Shown in pieces: positions 1 through 12,059 of a stretch of DNA of 64,000 bases; position 1 is the first letter of the stretch; each line of letters begins with the position of its first letter. This DNA comes from Diadema setosum. Taxonomy: Eukaryota; Echinodermata; Echinoidea; Diadematoida; Diadematidae. The stretch is taken from NCBI RefSeq assembly GCF_964275005.1, contig NC_092696.1, positions 24,992,972 through 25,056,971 of the forward strand, given 5' to 3'. Below the pieces are notes generated by a model. It did not search any database and had not been told where the DNA came from. It saw only the letters and a program-made list of their open reading frames with translations. A program made the translations under genes and the position numbers.

Positions 1-408
1 ATTCTATTTACAGGGTTAACATCTGACACATTCTGTTCATGCATACAAACAGTAGGTTAAATCATGAGTACACAATCAGACATAGTATGGCACATCTTAC
101 AACCAATGAAAGGCAAGTAGGGCCAAATACATTTGATGGACAAATGTAATTTTGATACCGCTTGCTCAACAGTGAGTTTTAATTGCTCTGGCAAGCAAGT
201 GGATTTGTAGCACCCTTGCATTGCAAAAATAGCATATTGTTCCTTTTTGTGTGGGGAGAGGAGTACTTGTGTAAATTTGCACTGTGTATATTAAACAGTA
301 AGTAAAATCAGCTAAAGAAAACACCATAAAGGAACAAGATACAGAAGGCAGACTATAGCAAAGAATATGAAGGGTGGATATGAGATGAGAAACATTCAAA
401 AATATTAC

Positions 409-3400
409 CTGACAGCAGCTATCATGACTGTCTTACAGTTGCCACCGAGGGAGTCCTTCAGAAGGCGGGTAAGTTTGCTGTTCCTATAAGGTATGTGTTT
501 GCCTTTGTTCTGACAGAAGAAACATAAACCAGTGAAATATACTGTATTTAATACTGACACTCAGAACTGTTACAACTCTCAGCACAGCCTGACAATTTCC
601 AATGACTGAAACATTTAGCTTAAAACAATGATGAAATATCTGGAGGTACAGTTGGATCTTATCTCACATACTATGTATAACAATATGATTGGTTGGGGGG
701 GGGGGTATAGGGAAAGCAGAGAAAAAAGAAAGAAAAATCTATATAAAAAAGGGTTCATTATATCCAGCTCTGGTGGCCCATCCCACCCCATTAAGTACTA
801 GTGTCGCTGTATACACCCACTCACGCCACTTCAAACAGATTACAGTGTGCCTACATCTTTCCTAATCCGCTCTCTTCCACAACTCTTTCTTCTTTTTTTC
901 ATCTAAGAGGATTATACCAGTCATCACAGGAATTAGCCAGATTTCGACAACAGTAGCCAGTTTTTGTTTCAGACTAGAATAGAAGGAATGTGCCCTTTTC
1001 TGTGAAGACAGGTAATATCATGCATGAGTAGTTCAGCAGCCTTTGTGAGGTGTAGGGTGACGCATTCAGAGGCTTAAGTTTTCTACTCTGGGTTGTATTT
1101 ACCCCAGTACTACACGTACCGGTAACTGAAAAAAGCGAGCTTTTTGACATCACTGGTCTCCAATGACAATAAGAAACCAGAAGTAAACAGATTTTGCTGT
1201 GTAGTTTAGTCACCAAATAATTCAGGCATCTGGCTTGGTTTTTTTCACTTCAGATTAGAAAAAAAGGAGCTTTTACAGGACAAGTTTACCTTCATTGACA
1301 TGTGGATTGCATGAATGCAGCAATATTTGTAGAACACACCAGTGAGAGTTTATTGTGATGTCACATGTGTACAATGATATAAAGAAAACAAAAAAATCAA
1401 CATATTTTCACTTTCTTGCATATAATAAAAGAACATTTGACTTGCCTCTTTCAGCAGGCAGGGGGAATATTACTCTTAACATATGTCAGTGACAAGTCAA
1501 GAATATATGTACTTAAAAAAAAAAAAAAAAAAATTGTAAAATTCTCTTCATATTTTCCTTATATTGTTCTACGCACGAGGCATCATACACTGTAGTAGTC
1601 TTCTCACCCGGCAGTCCTGTGTAGATACCTTAAATAACTTTTGAACAGATTGTCCCGATTTTCCCCAAACTTTCACTGATGGGTTCTACTAATATTACTG
1701 CATTCACTCAATCCATGTCATGTATATGAAGGTGGACTTGTCCTTTAGATCCACTAGTCTTCATAAACAATGCAAAACAAGAAAAAGTAAACAGATATTT
1801 CAAGCTCAGTAGTACTCCCCTCCCCTCATCCCCACCCCACCCCCCCCCCCCAAAAAAAAAAAAAAAAAAATTACAAATTAAAAAAAAATAAAAAATCTGG
1901 AGTATACCTGGCATGACTTCACATAATATGATTTTCGCAGGCTTGGGGCTACAGCCCGACATTTATCAATACTGCCATGCGTACTTGCTAATTAAGTCTA
2001 TTAGAGCTTATAACTTTCTCCTCAATAGTGGGCATTTGTTATGGTATTAAAATATCACTGTTTTCACAAGAAGTGAACATGAAATGGCATTGCACTTTAA
2101 ATTTACTGTAGGAACAGTATTTTTGTCTGTGACTATACTGAAATTGGTGGCCCTAATTCAGTGTTTTTATCAGTAAGTACTCCATTTGGTGTCATATACC
2201 ATGGTATTTCCTACATAAACATCCATTAGCATCACATTCTGTAAAGGTGGAAAAGCAATCTATACCCAAAATATCACAGCAACATGACTGTATTTTGAAC
2301 TTGAAACTCCCCCATGATGACCTTCTTTGCTGTCATTCAAATTATCATGGTTTATTTCTGTGAGTAAAAAATTATTGAATCAATCTCGCTCAAATGTCAA
2401 CTTCAATGCATTCAATTGCATGTATGAACTCACCAAAGAGGAATGCTCTCTTTTCACAAAATAAAGTCCTTCAAAATAAAGAATGAGGTTCAAATCGAAA
2501 AAAAAAAAAAAATACAAAAGGGGAAAAAACCCACCAACAAGTAAGTTAGTACACCCAGAACATTTAGAGGGACGGCATAATTTTGGTTGAGATTGGGACT
2601 TCAGGTTTCCAACTTTTTTGTGAGATAATGAGAAACCACAATGAAATATTAAGAGCATATATTGTACGTGGTAATCAAAGTTTATTTTACAAAAATCGGT
2701 TTTGAAATGGCTGAGATACCCAAAACAAAGTAAAAGGTCCTGATAAAAGGTGGGTAACATTCTATTAGGACCTCTGTGTTTCTGAACATCTCAGCCATTT
2801 CAAAACTAATTTTCATCAAATGATTTTTAAATTCCTCTTAGAATTGTATGCTCATTCACATTTCATAAGAGGCTTCTCATTATCTCACAAAGATAGGTTG
2901 GAAACCTGAAGCCCCAATCTCAACCTCTATGCCATCCCTTTACTATAAAATGCTGCCAGCTGGCGAATATGGGCTTGAGAAGATGACAGATTAGATGAAA
3001 GGTCCCATATTGGTTACCAAAGTAGCTCAGAGGATGAACACATTCTACCCTAACCCTGTCCTAAACTTGCTTTCAAACCAAAACAAATGCTGCCAGCTCA
3101 CAGTTTTCATCTACTCGTGTCTGGCAGACACAGTGTGTGAGGAGCATGTTATGAATTACGTACCTTATTGTCTGCGAGAGCATTGATGCAATTCCCAAGG
3201 GCCAGCAAGGAGCGGTTGATGTTGGCTCCCTCCCTGAACCGTGCCCCGCGGTTGGTGGTGACAGTGGCCCGCTCAGAACCCGCCAGGTCAATAAGCGACA
3301 TTTTGGCCACTCGCACATTGGTGCTGATGTCAGCTGTGCGATCCCTTTGTCTAACAAATACCTGGATTGTTATGGAAGAATCAGGAAAAAATATTTACTA

Positions 3401-6400
3401 CATCAGATCTTGTTGATCATTTAAATCAGAATGAGAAATGACTACATGATTACCCTGATAAAATGATCATGAGAACAACAATAAGTATTGTGATAACAGT
3501 TATAACAATCACAACAGTAACATTGATATTAGCAGTAGTACAAACAACGACAATAGTAATAATGATGACAGTAATGCCTCTTCTTTCTTGGAAGCATTCC
3601 ATTTCAGGCTAAATCCAACCATACAGACAGTATATAATCATATCCGACTGCTTCACACACAGCTCTGGGTGAGATAGAAAAGTATGGCAGCTACATCGCC
3701 TACGTAAAATCCAAGAGGACTGGAGAAAATCCACTGACTACTAAACATGAACTTTGATTAACAAAATATTGATCATTATATTCCACATTGTTTTGTCATA
3801 AGTACGCGCACACGTCTAAAGTAAACTACGCAGCAATAAGCCCTACTGAAACGGTTTCAGATGTGGAATAAAATGGGAATTTCTAGGACCCTAGATGTGG
3901 AATATAAAGCAAATAATCAACTTTTAGTTTCAGGCGATGAGAGTATATGAGACAAACTATCACTTCCTCGGCGATCTGAATGTGTATGCTATCTTTCCTC
4001 AGCTGCGCTTCGGAAAGATAGCTACATCCAGATCGCCTCGGAAGTGATAGTTTGTCCCATCACCTTCACCAACATTGATTATTTGCTTACTATCACTATT
4101 AAATCCATCCAGGGTGGAATGCTTGTAATTTGACTAGATTTGCCAATTTTCTGATTTGTGCAATGTTGACTGTGCTACAAAAATAGTTCAAGGTGTGGCA
4201 TGCAAACCTGGAAGACTGCATGAGATCGTGAAGACTGGGCGTTAGCATCAGTTGGATGTTGGGTGCGGTTGGTATTCCCATACTCCAGCATGCTAAATAG
4301 CTCCTTGGCACTTTTGGGCTGTGTCATCACGCATCAGCAATAATTGAGCGGAAGGGCAGAGGGAAAAAGGGAAAGAGAGGGACACCACATAAGAAATCAG
4401 AAACTGGGTGTAAAAAATAAACCTATGTGTATACTAATATCTTACATACAGCAGCTTGTCAAATTTGCTTTGGTCCAAAGTTTATCTTGGTACAACAATG
4501 TTAACAACCAGTGATTTTCTTTGAAATAGAGCAAGGTTGCATGCTTGTGCAGGTCTGGCCAGTTAAGAAGAACTGAGAAAAATCTGTGATAGTCCAGTTT
4601 TGTCCAGCAGAGACAGGACAGAAATAAGAGTGCATTATTAGCATATCACCTACTTTTTATGGCGTATATCCAAGAAAAGTCGTCTTTTTTAATCGGGACT
4701 CACATAAGTGGGAATACTGTGTTAGCCTGCGTGTTAAATACTTACATACAATACCATGGCAACATTTCCAAAGGTACCGGTATGCTATGTTAACCTATCA
4801 AATGGGATGAGACACTTTTCATCATCTGTTCATTTTAAAAAACATTATATTATAAAAGTTAAGAGTCTCTCTATTATTATTATTAATCCCTTAGAAATAT
4901 TGACTGACCTTGTGAAGAGACAGACCACTGACCACCACACCACGCTGAGGGTCTTCCCTGATGGCCAGGGGTCCTGTGGGTACCAGCAGGTCCTTTACTG
5001 TCTCATTGTAGATCTGGGAGGTAAAAGTGGATTGATGCAACACAGTTAATTTATGGGACAAGATAGCAGTGCTTTGCAGTGTAAACTGTCGCTGGATCTT
5101 GATTCTAGCACCCAAAATGATACCTGATCTTGGTGGATTTAGTAACTACAGTAAAATCAAACAAAAAAGAGTAGTGGATGTTTCATCAAAATTGGACCTA
5201 CCCATAATTCAAATTACCATATGGTAATGGAAAGAAAAATGTTGTGGAGATTTACGAAACAATCAATGACATTATCACCTCTCTCAATTTGCATTTTGTG
5301 TATGCCTGGTATGTGTGATGGGAACATGTAAAACTCTAGATAAAAATTACATGGCTTCCTTATCTTCTGTCCAACTCACCTGAAGTGGCACCAGAAAAAT
5401 TAGTTGCACCTCCCCCCCCCCCCTCCCCCTTTACAGAATTTCTGGATCCGCCCCTGTTGCTTTACGGTTAGATCCATGTGTACCGTATGTGGCGTGCACT
5501 CCCACATTAGACTGAACTTATGTACACCATACCAAAATGAAATTGAACATGGCACAGAATAACTTTCAGTCTTCTAGAAACATGAAGCGGGACAAAATTA
5601 TCATCAAAACAAGGTAGTCGACTAATGTAAGAGACTGTGATCATTAATGTGTCTGTTATACCTGCACATGTACTTTGAAATTGATGTGGGGGTGATAAAG
5701 CTTGACACGTACCCTTGTGCTCGAAGCAATGGCTTGGGGTGTTCTTTTTCAAAAAAACATTATCACTTATGGCATGGTATCATGTACATCCATAACATTG
5801 CTACATCATTTATATTCATGACCATCAGAGTGATGCAGTAATATATTATCCATCTCATACAAGTGAATGTGCAGGATTTGGAAGATATGCACCTCCGGTA
5901 CTCAAAGACGATGGTTATGAAATCAACTTTAGGACTATACTTACAATTGCACTAACTAAATCATGATTTGATGATCATTATTCAGATTCCAGCTATTATG
6001 TACAGGTACAGCAACAGTTTAATAAGCCTGGAAATTGCATGCCCTCAAAAGAGGTTTCTATTTACTTAAGAAAGACACTGTGTCAGATTTTCAAACAAAC
6101 CTCAAGGTATGAGACAGCGACATCACACAGTTTGTCCGCCTGCTGGCTAGCTATCTTGTGATAGAGCTCCATGACGGTTAGGAACATTACCCCAGGCTGG
6201 TCTGGGCCACCGAGCATGGTAAAAGTTTTTCCTGCTCCCGTTGCTCCGTAGGCAAATACTGTTGGTATCAGAAACAAACAGTGGATGTACAAGATGAGAC
6301 CACTGCAGTTCTGTCATTTTTATTTATTTTATTAGGTCTTCTTTAAAAGCAGGGTAGTCCCATTCAGTGCCACAAAGGCCTGCTTTACAAGGGAGCCCTG

Positions 6401-8147
6401 CGTTGATATACATTACATTGCATGTGCACACAATAAAAAAAAAAAAAACAAGAACAAAACAAGCATAGATATGATACAGCTAAAGAACAATCGGTTCGAA
6501 AGAACATAAAACACATAAGAAAGAACATAAAACGGGCAGAGAAATTAGATATCTGAATAATTCATAGCTAGTGTAAAGGATTTATATCAAATGAGAGACT
6601 GATGTTGGCGTACACGATTCTTAAAGTATGGTGAACGAGACATCAAAATCAAGAAAATCATATTAAAAAAGGTGTCAAAGCAGAGGGAAATGTCTCCTAA
6701 AACAGATAATTAATGTGACTTATTAAATGATATTCGCGCCACTGAGAAATCGCGAGTTAAAACTGACTGATTTGCTTCACAGATATTAGCTCCGGAACAG
6801 CTGTCTTTTTCGAGCCCTAAAATATGACGTCACGAAATGAACAAAACCCTTTACGAGTGCAGCGGGACATCGAGGCCACCATTCATAAAGCACGAATTTC
6901 TTGGTGGGCGGATGCAGTATCTGGCCTGTCTTTAGTCGCCTCTGCTTTCTCAGCTGAGACATTAAAACGTCCAAATTTCCCTTATAGTGTACGGAAAGAC
7001 TTTGAGTTTGACATCGAGAGTGAATTGAGTGATGACAGTGACAGTGGCAAAGTCGGAGCGGAAGAAGAAGCGATTGAGAGGCGACGGCTATGGATGGCCG
7101 CCGAGAAGACAACTCGTTTGGGACATACATGGAAACGGGCACACTGCCTCTCCATACGTATGCCCCAAACGAACCACGTCCGCAACGGCCCTCCATAGAC
7201 GGAGCCCACTGTGTGGATGGAGTGGTAGCACAGCACACATTTCATGACGTCATAATTTTGGTCAACAAAATTTCGCCGTCAGATCGGGTTCTGGTGGTCT
7301 AAAAAGAGTCTTAAAACACCATCTCTCTATCGTTCTGGAGACGTTTTTACCTTCTGAAAGTTAATTATTCATATTCCTAGAGACTTAAGCTTTCCAGGAA
7401 TGTATAAATCACCTTGTTTATGAATATCGTCCTTTTTTTCTCGTTCACCATACTTTAAATGTTTGCAATGAGGAGGCTGTTTGAATAAAAATGGGTAACT
7501 CATTAAACGATTTGCTTGCAGCATATGTGAAGGAGCATTTCTTATATTCAGTTCTAGGTTTGGGTAAATGACAGACCTATGACAAGAAATCACAGACCTG
7601 AGTACGTAACAAGGGGCATTATGGTGGTTCAATGATTTTCAACAGGGGTGGCTGCAGGTAATTTAGGGGGCTGAGGGTTGATATAGGCCTACTAATGATA
7701 ATAACTTGCAGGGTAACTCCCTGTTCCTGTATGAAATGTTTCAAATAAAAGTTACCCCAAATGCTTACCAGAACAATTGTAGCCACTGAGGATGCTGTCC
7801 ACAATGGATTTTGTTGTGTGTTCATACACATATTCCTGGGAGCACCCTTCATGGAAGACGTGGTCAAATGCAAATTGTATGTCACGACTTTTGCGCTGCA
7901 TCACGTTCCTTCGCCTCATCCTCCTGCCGCGGAAGTAGGACGGTGACTCTTCCACCTTGGGGTCAAAGGTGAGGATCTTATCGTCTACTGGACAGACCAC
8001 GACGCGGGAATTCTCCGCCTCTCGCTCCCGGGCATTCTGGGGGCGGATGCGGACAACGACTCGGATGTTGCTGTTGACGGTGCCAGAATTCTTCTGAGTC
8101 CTCATCTGTTGGGCTCTGCCTCCCTTGTTGGGACGTCTGGGTGGCAT
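409..8147 (-). CDS. KIF18: Kinesin-8 motor protein (KIF18A-like), 5' part, seven coding exons, continues beyond the left edge
   Basis: Plus-end-directed kinesin-8, which in animals limits kinetochore microtubule length in mitosis (family knowledge). Coding exons on the minus strand: 8147-7769, 6258-6101, 5013-4909, 4318-4208, 3361-3164, 509-409. These six are joined at GT/AG sites with matching phases and give 350 residues plus two bases; the remainder lies left of the window. (The 8147-7769 exon may be preceded by a non-coding exon, hence seven in all.) Motor motifs in order: P-loop GATGAGKT at residues 131-138, switch I NAQSSRSH 240-247, switch II DLAGSE 276-281, then [19 protein letters not shown]. 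The [17 protein letters not shown] and [12 protein letters not shown] stretches and the FDPK-EE N-terminus fit KIF18 rather than KIF19, which has GPTGCGKT. The start at 8147 (ACC ATG CCA) is preferred; an in-frame ATG at 8213 would add 22 residues. KIF18A versus KIF18B cannot be settled without the tail. Confidence 0.93.
2566..2940. repeat. Foldback element in a KIF18 intron
   Basis: Two arms of about 150 bp are inverted copies of each other around a short centre. The left arm reads GGTTGAGATTGGGACTTCAG and TTTCCAAC..GTGAGATAATGAGAA; the right arm is its reverse complement with a few mismatches. Both arms also share TTTTGAAATGGCTGAGAT. No coding potential is seen. Probably a non-autonomous DNA element. 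Confidence 0.7.
3906..4089. repeat. Near-perfect hairpin (foldback) in a KIF18 intron
   Basis: The two halves pair almost throughout: AGCAAATAATCAA at the left end with TTGATTATTTGCT at the right, then GACAAACTATCACTTCC with GGAAGTGATAGTTTGTC, and an inner stem GCTATCTTTCC with GGAAAGATAGC. The loop is only about 12 bases. It ends about 120 bp from the switch I exon (4208-4318). It could be a foldback transposon or, if transcribed, a long hairpin RNA. Confidence 0.7.
6621..7458. repeat. Segment bracketed by an exact 20-bp inverted repeat, in KIF18 intron 1
   Basis: TTAAAGTATGGTGAACGAGA at 6621-6640 is the exact reverse complement of 7439-7458. Inside it a second inverted pair, ATGACGTCAYGAAATG, lies near 6823-6838 and 7237-7252 and contains the palindrome TGACGTCA. 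The outer pair may come from two opposed copies of a LINE 3' region, since the DNA just left of it (about 6,320-6,470) resembles a retroelement tail. The inner part may be a separate small DNA element. Confidence 0.5.
6824..7198 (+). CDS. Unrecognised 124-codon ORF inside the inverted-repeat segment
   Basis: An open frame antisense to KIF18, starting at the ATG of the left TGACGTCA-containing repeat. The product has a hydrophilic acidic patch ([14 protein letters not shown]) followed by [12 protein letters not shown] recognise no domain. A neighbouring frame stays open from 7090 to 7302, and the opposite strand is also open, so GC-rich composition alone could explain it. It could be an eroded transposon protein or chance. 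No splice support is visible. Confidence 0.2.
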   Translation: MTSRNEQNPLRVQRDIEATIHKARISWWADAVSGLSLVASAFSAETLKRPNFPYSVRKDFEFDIESELSDDSDSGKVGAEEEAIERRRLWMAAEKTTRLGHTWKRAHCLSIRMPQTNHVRNGPP

Positions 8148-8369
8148 GGTGAGGGATATCTTGAATCCAACCTTTGATGCATGGAGCGATAAACAATTTG
8201 CATAAGATTTCATTTTAAATAGTCTAAGTGGTAAAAGGTACCGGTAACTGTGAACGTTAAAGAAACTGATCATCTTAAATCAAGTTTTATCTTACTAAAA
8301 TTCACATGTACCGTACGAGAACTAGAGTCCTAACATGTTATTTATGTCTGAGGCAACATTTAAGCATAT

Positions 8370-8537
8370 TAGAATCTAGACAGAAAGATCCGTCTGTCCA
8401 GAGGAGTCTTTTATTTTTTTGACGTTATCGCTCTCCTCCGTAGAAGGAGGGGATCCGTGAAGCTAGAAGCAGTCTCCGCGGAACATTTCCCCAACGACCA
8501 GATACGTACAGACCGATCTTTCGGTCAAATTAGAATC
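8370..8537. repeat. Short inverted-repeat element upstream of KIF18
   Basis: GACAGAAAGATCCGTCTGTCC on the left (with flanking CTA) matches the reverse complement of GTACAGACCGATCTTTCGGTC on the right with few mismatches. The spacer holds GCTCTCCTCCG and a run of GGAGGGG. Size and form are those of a small MITE. It lies in the putative first intron of KIF18. Confidence 0.55.
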
Positions 8538-9682
8538 CTAACCCGTTGAGGACGAGTCCCGAGTCTACTCGAGCAAGTGCTTATGGGAAATGCATGTTGG
8601 TAGCAAAATTAGCCCATCCTTAATGGGTTAATGACAGCAGGTAAAAGTGTATTCACTTTGAAAGAGATTGAGCTTGATTAGTGCATTCAGAAAGAGCCTT
8701 GGCCCTTGTGTTGGAGGGTGTGAGATACCGCACTGCCACACTTTACACTGGACTCGTGACTTGAGAACGGTGTTCAGTTATACGCGTGATTGACACAGCG
8801 GTGTGGTGGAGCCAATGTAATTTCCACAGCATAGCATCTTTCATCCTTCCTTCCCATTTGCATTTTCCCTTTTTTCTTCAACCTTTATATTCTAAAAAGG
8901 ACTTAAATTCCTACGTACTGTCCCTCAACTAGCAACTAGGGTCTAGATTCTAGAGCTTATCTAATTCAATCACCAATTTAACCATTGAAAACAACCCTAG
9001 CTAACCCTAACTCTTGTTCTCTTGCTTGAGCAGATTGAGCTAGCTTGCTAACGGAAGAGGTGCACACACGCATTCATTGCCACTGTGCTGTGGCTGGTGG
9101 TGTGACTGTATGTAGCCTGTATAGGGCCGATTTCACGATTTTGCCCTTTTCTTCACTCATTAGACATTACTCAGCTCATGTCACATGGTCACCATGGTCA
9201 CGCCCTTTACAGTTGTTTAGTTTTGTTACATTTAATTTATTGTGGAATTGCCCGTTTGTATTCAGTCTTAATAATAGAAGGCAGCCTAATCAGCTAATAG
9301 AACAGTTCTGCAACACACTATTGTGATCTACACATATATTAAACGTTATCATTAGACTTTTGCACACCAATCTCCACATCACCACTTGTCTTCATGGTCT
9401 TGCATGCTGCGAGACTCGTTTCGGTCCACCGTGCACCGCACGTAGCGTAGCACATCATGCATGGGCGTTGTAAAGTATCGCTGTAAGGCATATGTTGTAA
9501 GTCACAGACGTGCAGACTCTACGTACGACTCAATGCGAATTGCGATTTTGCTTCCATTACTTACCTATTTGCAAGCTACCACTGTCTACACTATTCGTAC
9601 ATCAGCGGAGCATTAATCCTGCGATCCTATGACAAATTAAGATTTTGCTATAATGCGAAATGAACGGCAAACATTCTGAGAG

Positions 9683-9830
9683 ACTTACCCAATCCTGTAA
9701 TCATTTAAATGCCCGCAACGTGCATGTGTAGTCAATCGTGTAAACATCAACACCGTAATTCGAAAGATCGCTGTCAGTGAATTGCGTATTGTGATTGGCT
9801 AGATCATTTTACTCACGCAACGCTGATTGG
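9683..9830 (-). promoter_or_regulatory. Candidate KIF18 cell-cycle promoter: paired CCAAT boxes, CHR-like site and a first-exon donor
   Basis: Read on the minus strand, CCAAT boxes lie at 9830-9826 and 9798-9794 (32 bp apart). A TTCGAA hexamer at 9764-9759 fits the CHR consensus TTYRAA, and a strong splice donor GG|GTAAGT lies at 9688. NF-Y-bound CCAAT boxes about 32 bp apart followed by a CHR are the known layout of G2/M genes, which suits a mitotic kinesin. A non-coding first exon would end at 9689. The matching acceptor may be the pyrimidine-rich AG at 8249-8248, making exon 2 begin at 8247. The pattern is seen directly; promoter function is inference. Confidence 0.5.
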
Positions 9831-9917
9831 TTGATTGTCAACGTCTGGTCCGCGGACAATGATGGCACACAGATTTCGTGAATGGTAAAGATCCGCTCAT
9901 CCGCGGACATAGTTTTA

Positions 9918-11330
9918 CTGAATTGAATTGAATTGAATTTATTCGTTTCATTTCCATTTTACATTGCATTGTTGTTAACATATTGACACATAATATTACA
10001 GTAATATATCAGCATGAATTGACAGAATATAGGGTACTTATAGTACAACGGAAATGGGGTGACCCAACTAAAAGCATAGCTTATAAAATTTGTAGGTCGA
10101 ACATGACGAGTAATATTCATAATTATGTACAGAGTAATTAAGAATAGAACATATATACAGACTCCTGAAACATATTTACATAACTTGTACATAATATTTA
10201 CATCTTAAAGGTAGTAAACATGAATGAGAAAGAGAGGGAGAGAACGAGAGAACGAGAGAAATAGGGGAAATAAAGTGAGAACCGAAGGGGGGAGAGAGGG
10301 GGAAGAAAAAGAAAGAAAGAAAAAAAGAAAGAAAGAAAGAAAGAAAGAGAAAAAAACAAACAAACAGTGGAATTAAAATGAATAGGAATTCCACATGAAT
10401 AATATACCATGTAAAAGTTGATATAACATTACCTTATAGGGTAAAAATGTCCAGATACGGGTATAGAATTATAAAGGCTAGTTACATCGTAACATATTTA
10501 CTCAGAATTTGAGGCTTGTGGTTTGTTGAAGAGAATAGGCTAAAGAATTCCAATATTTTGGTCCAGCAAAAGCAAGTGTATTGTATTTAAAGTTGGTTCT
10601 AATGGATGGCAGGTGGTAAGAAGAAGACTACCGAGTGTAGTGATTGTGTACTTGTTCATAATTCATAACAAAAAGTGACGAAATAACCTGTGGAAATTCA
10701 GAATCCTTCGAGCTGTATATAATGGATCCTAGATTCATAAAATATATATCCTGTACTTTTAGAAATTTATTTTCATAGAAGAGTTCATTAGTGTGAGAAC
10801 GTGATGTTGCACCAGAAATAATTCTCACTGCCCGTTTTTGAAGTAATAATAATTTATCCAAGTATAATTTTGCTGAGTTTCCCCAGGCAAGAACGCCATA
10901 ATTGAGATAGGGTAGTACAAGTGTATAGTATTCGCAATATATTCTTTGGAAATATAAATTTTATATTATTGATAACGCCAACATTTCTGGAAAGAAGTTT
11001 ACTTAAGTAGCATAATATGCATTCTCCAGTTCAATTTGTCACCTATAAGTAGGCCAAGATATTTTGTATTCCATCGTGACTTTGTCTATTTGCACATTAT
11101 TACAGAGTATATGGCCTTGTAAAGATGATAATGAATCGCTAGTTGGTTTTCAAGAAATTTAAAGATAACTTGTTTGCATGGATCCATGTAACTACAGATT
11201 TCAGTTCTGAATTTATAATATTCAGTAGTTGGTGTGGATCTTTGTGAGAGAAGAAAATACTAGAATCGTCGGCAAATAATATGAAAGAAAGAAGTTGTGA
11301 CGATTTGGGAAAATCGTTTATATACAAAAT
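9918..11330 (-). mobile_element. 5'-truncated LINE remnant (CR1/L2/jockey-like reverse transcriptase C-terminal half)
   Basis: On the minus strand, 11,327-11,139 encodes the RT catalytic core region (YINDFPKSS..FILFADDSSIFF and NKLSLN..KT). About 11,080-11,000 encodes KYLGLLIGDKLNW, 10,930-10,628 encodes LVLPYLNYGVLAWGN and LLLLQKRAVRII, and about 10,590-10,508 encodes NTLAFAGPKYWNSL. The frame changes at least twice, so it is dead. The 3' untranslated part is purine-rich and ends at about 9,918 in AATAAA followed by TTCAA repeats, the short tandem tail typical of these LINEs. The 5' side stops at the minisatellite. Confidence 0.8.
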
Positions 11331-11340
11331 AAACGTATCC

Positions 11341-12020
11341 GGGCACTTACCCCCTGGGCAACCACCCTCCGGATAACTACCACAAGGATACAGTAACTAC
11401 CCCCAGGGCTATTCCCCCTAGGGCAACTACCCCCGGACAACTACCTTCCTAGGGCAATTACCCTCCAGGGCAATTACCCCCTAGGGCAACTACCCCCCCC
11501 CCCCGGACAATAACTACCTATAGGGCAACCACCCTCCGGATAACTACCACAAGGATACAGTAACTACCCCCAGGGCTATTCCCCCTAGGGCAACTACCCA
11601 CGGACAACTACCTTCCTAGGGCAATTACCCTCCAGGGCAATTTCCCCTAGGACACTACCCCCCCCCCCCCCCGATAACTACCACCCGGATAACTACCACT
11701 CATATATCTACCCCGGAAAATTACCCCTAGATAACTACCCCCGGATATCTACCCCCTGGATAACTACCACCCGGATAACTACCACCCAGATAACTACCAC
11801 CCAGATACCACCCAGATAACTACCACCCGGATAACTATACCCCCCCCCCCCCGGGTATAGCACCTACCACCCGGATAACTACCCCCCGGATAACTACCAC
11901 CCAGAAAACTACCCCCTGGATAACTCCCTCCCCCCTCCCCCTCCCCCCGATAACTACCCCTGGATAACTACGCCTGGATAACTACCACCCGGATAACTAC
12001 CCCCCCCCCCCCGAAAATAT
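11341..12020. repeat. C-rich minisatellite with 13-16 bp units (GGATAACTACCACCC-like)
   Basis: Tandem variants of GGATAACTACCACCC and AGGGCAACTACCCCC fill about 680 bp, with several poly-C runs. A higher-order duplication is visible: about 150 bp beginning GGGCAACCACCCTCCGGATA at 11,356 recurs at 11,523 (period about 167 bp). The array lies exactly between two LINE remnants pointing away from each other. Confidence 0.85.
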
Positions 12021-12059
12021 CCCCATCATTCGGTTCATTTCCTTTCCCCCGTATACCTA

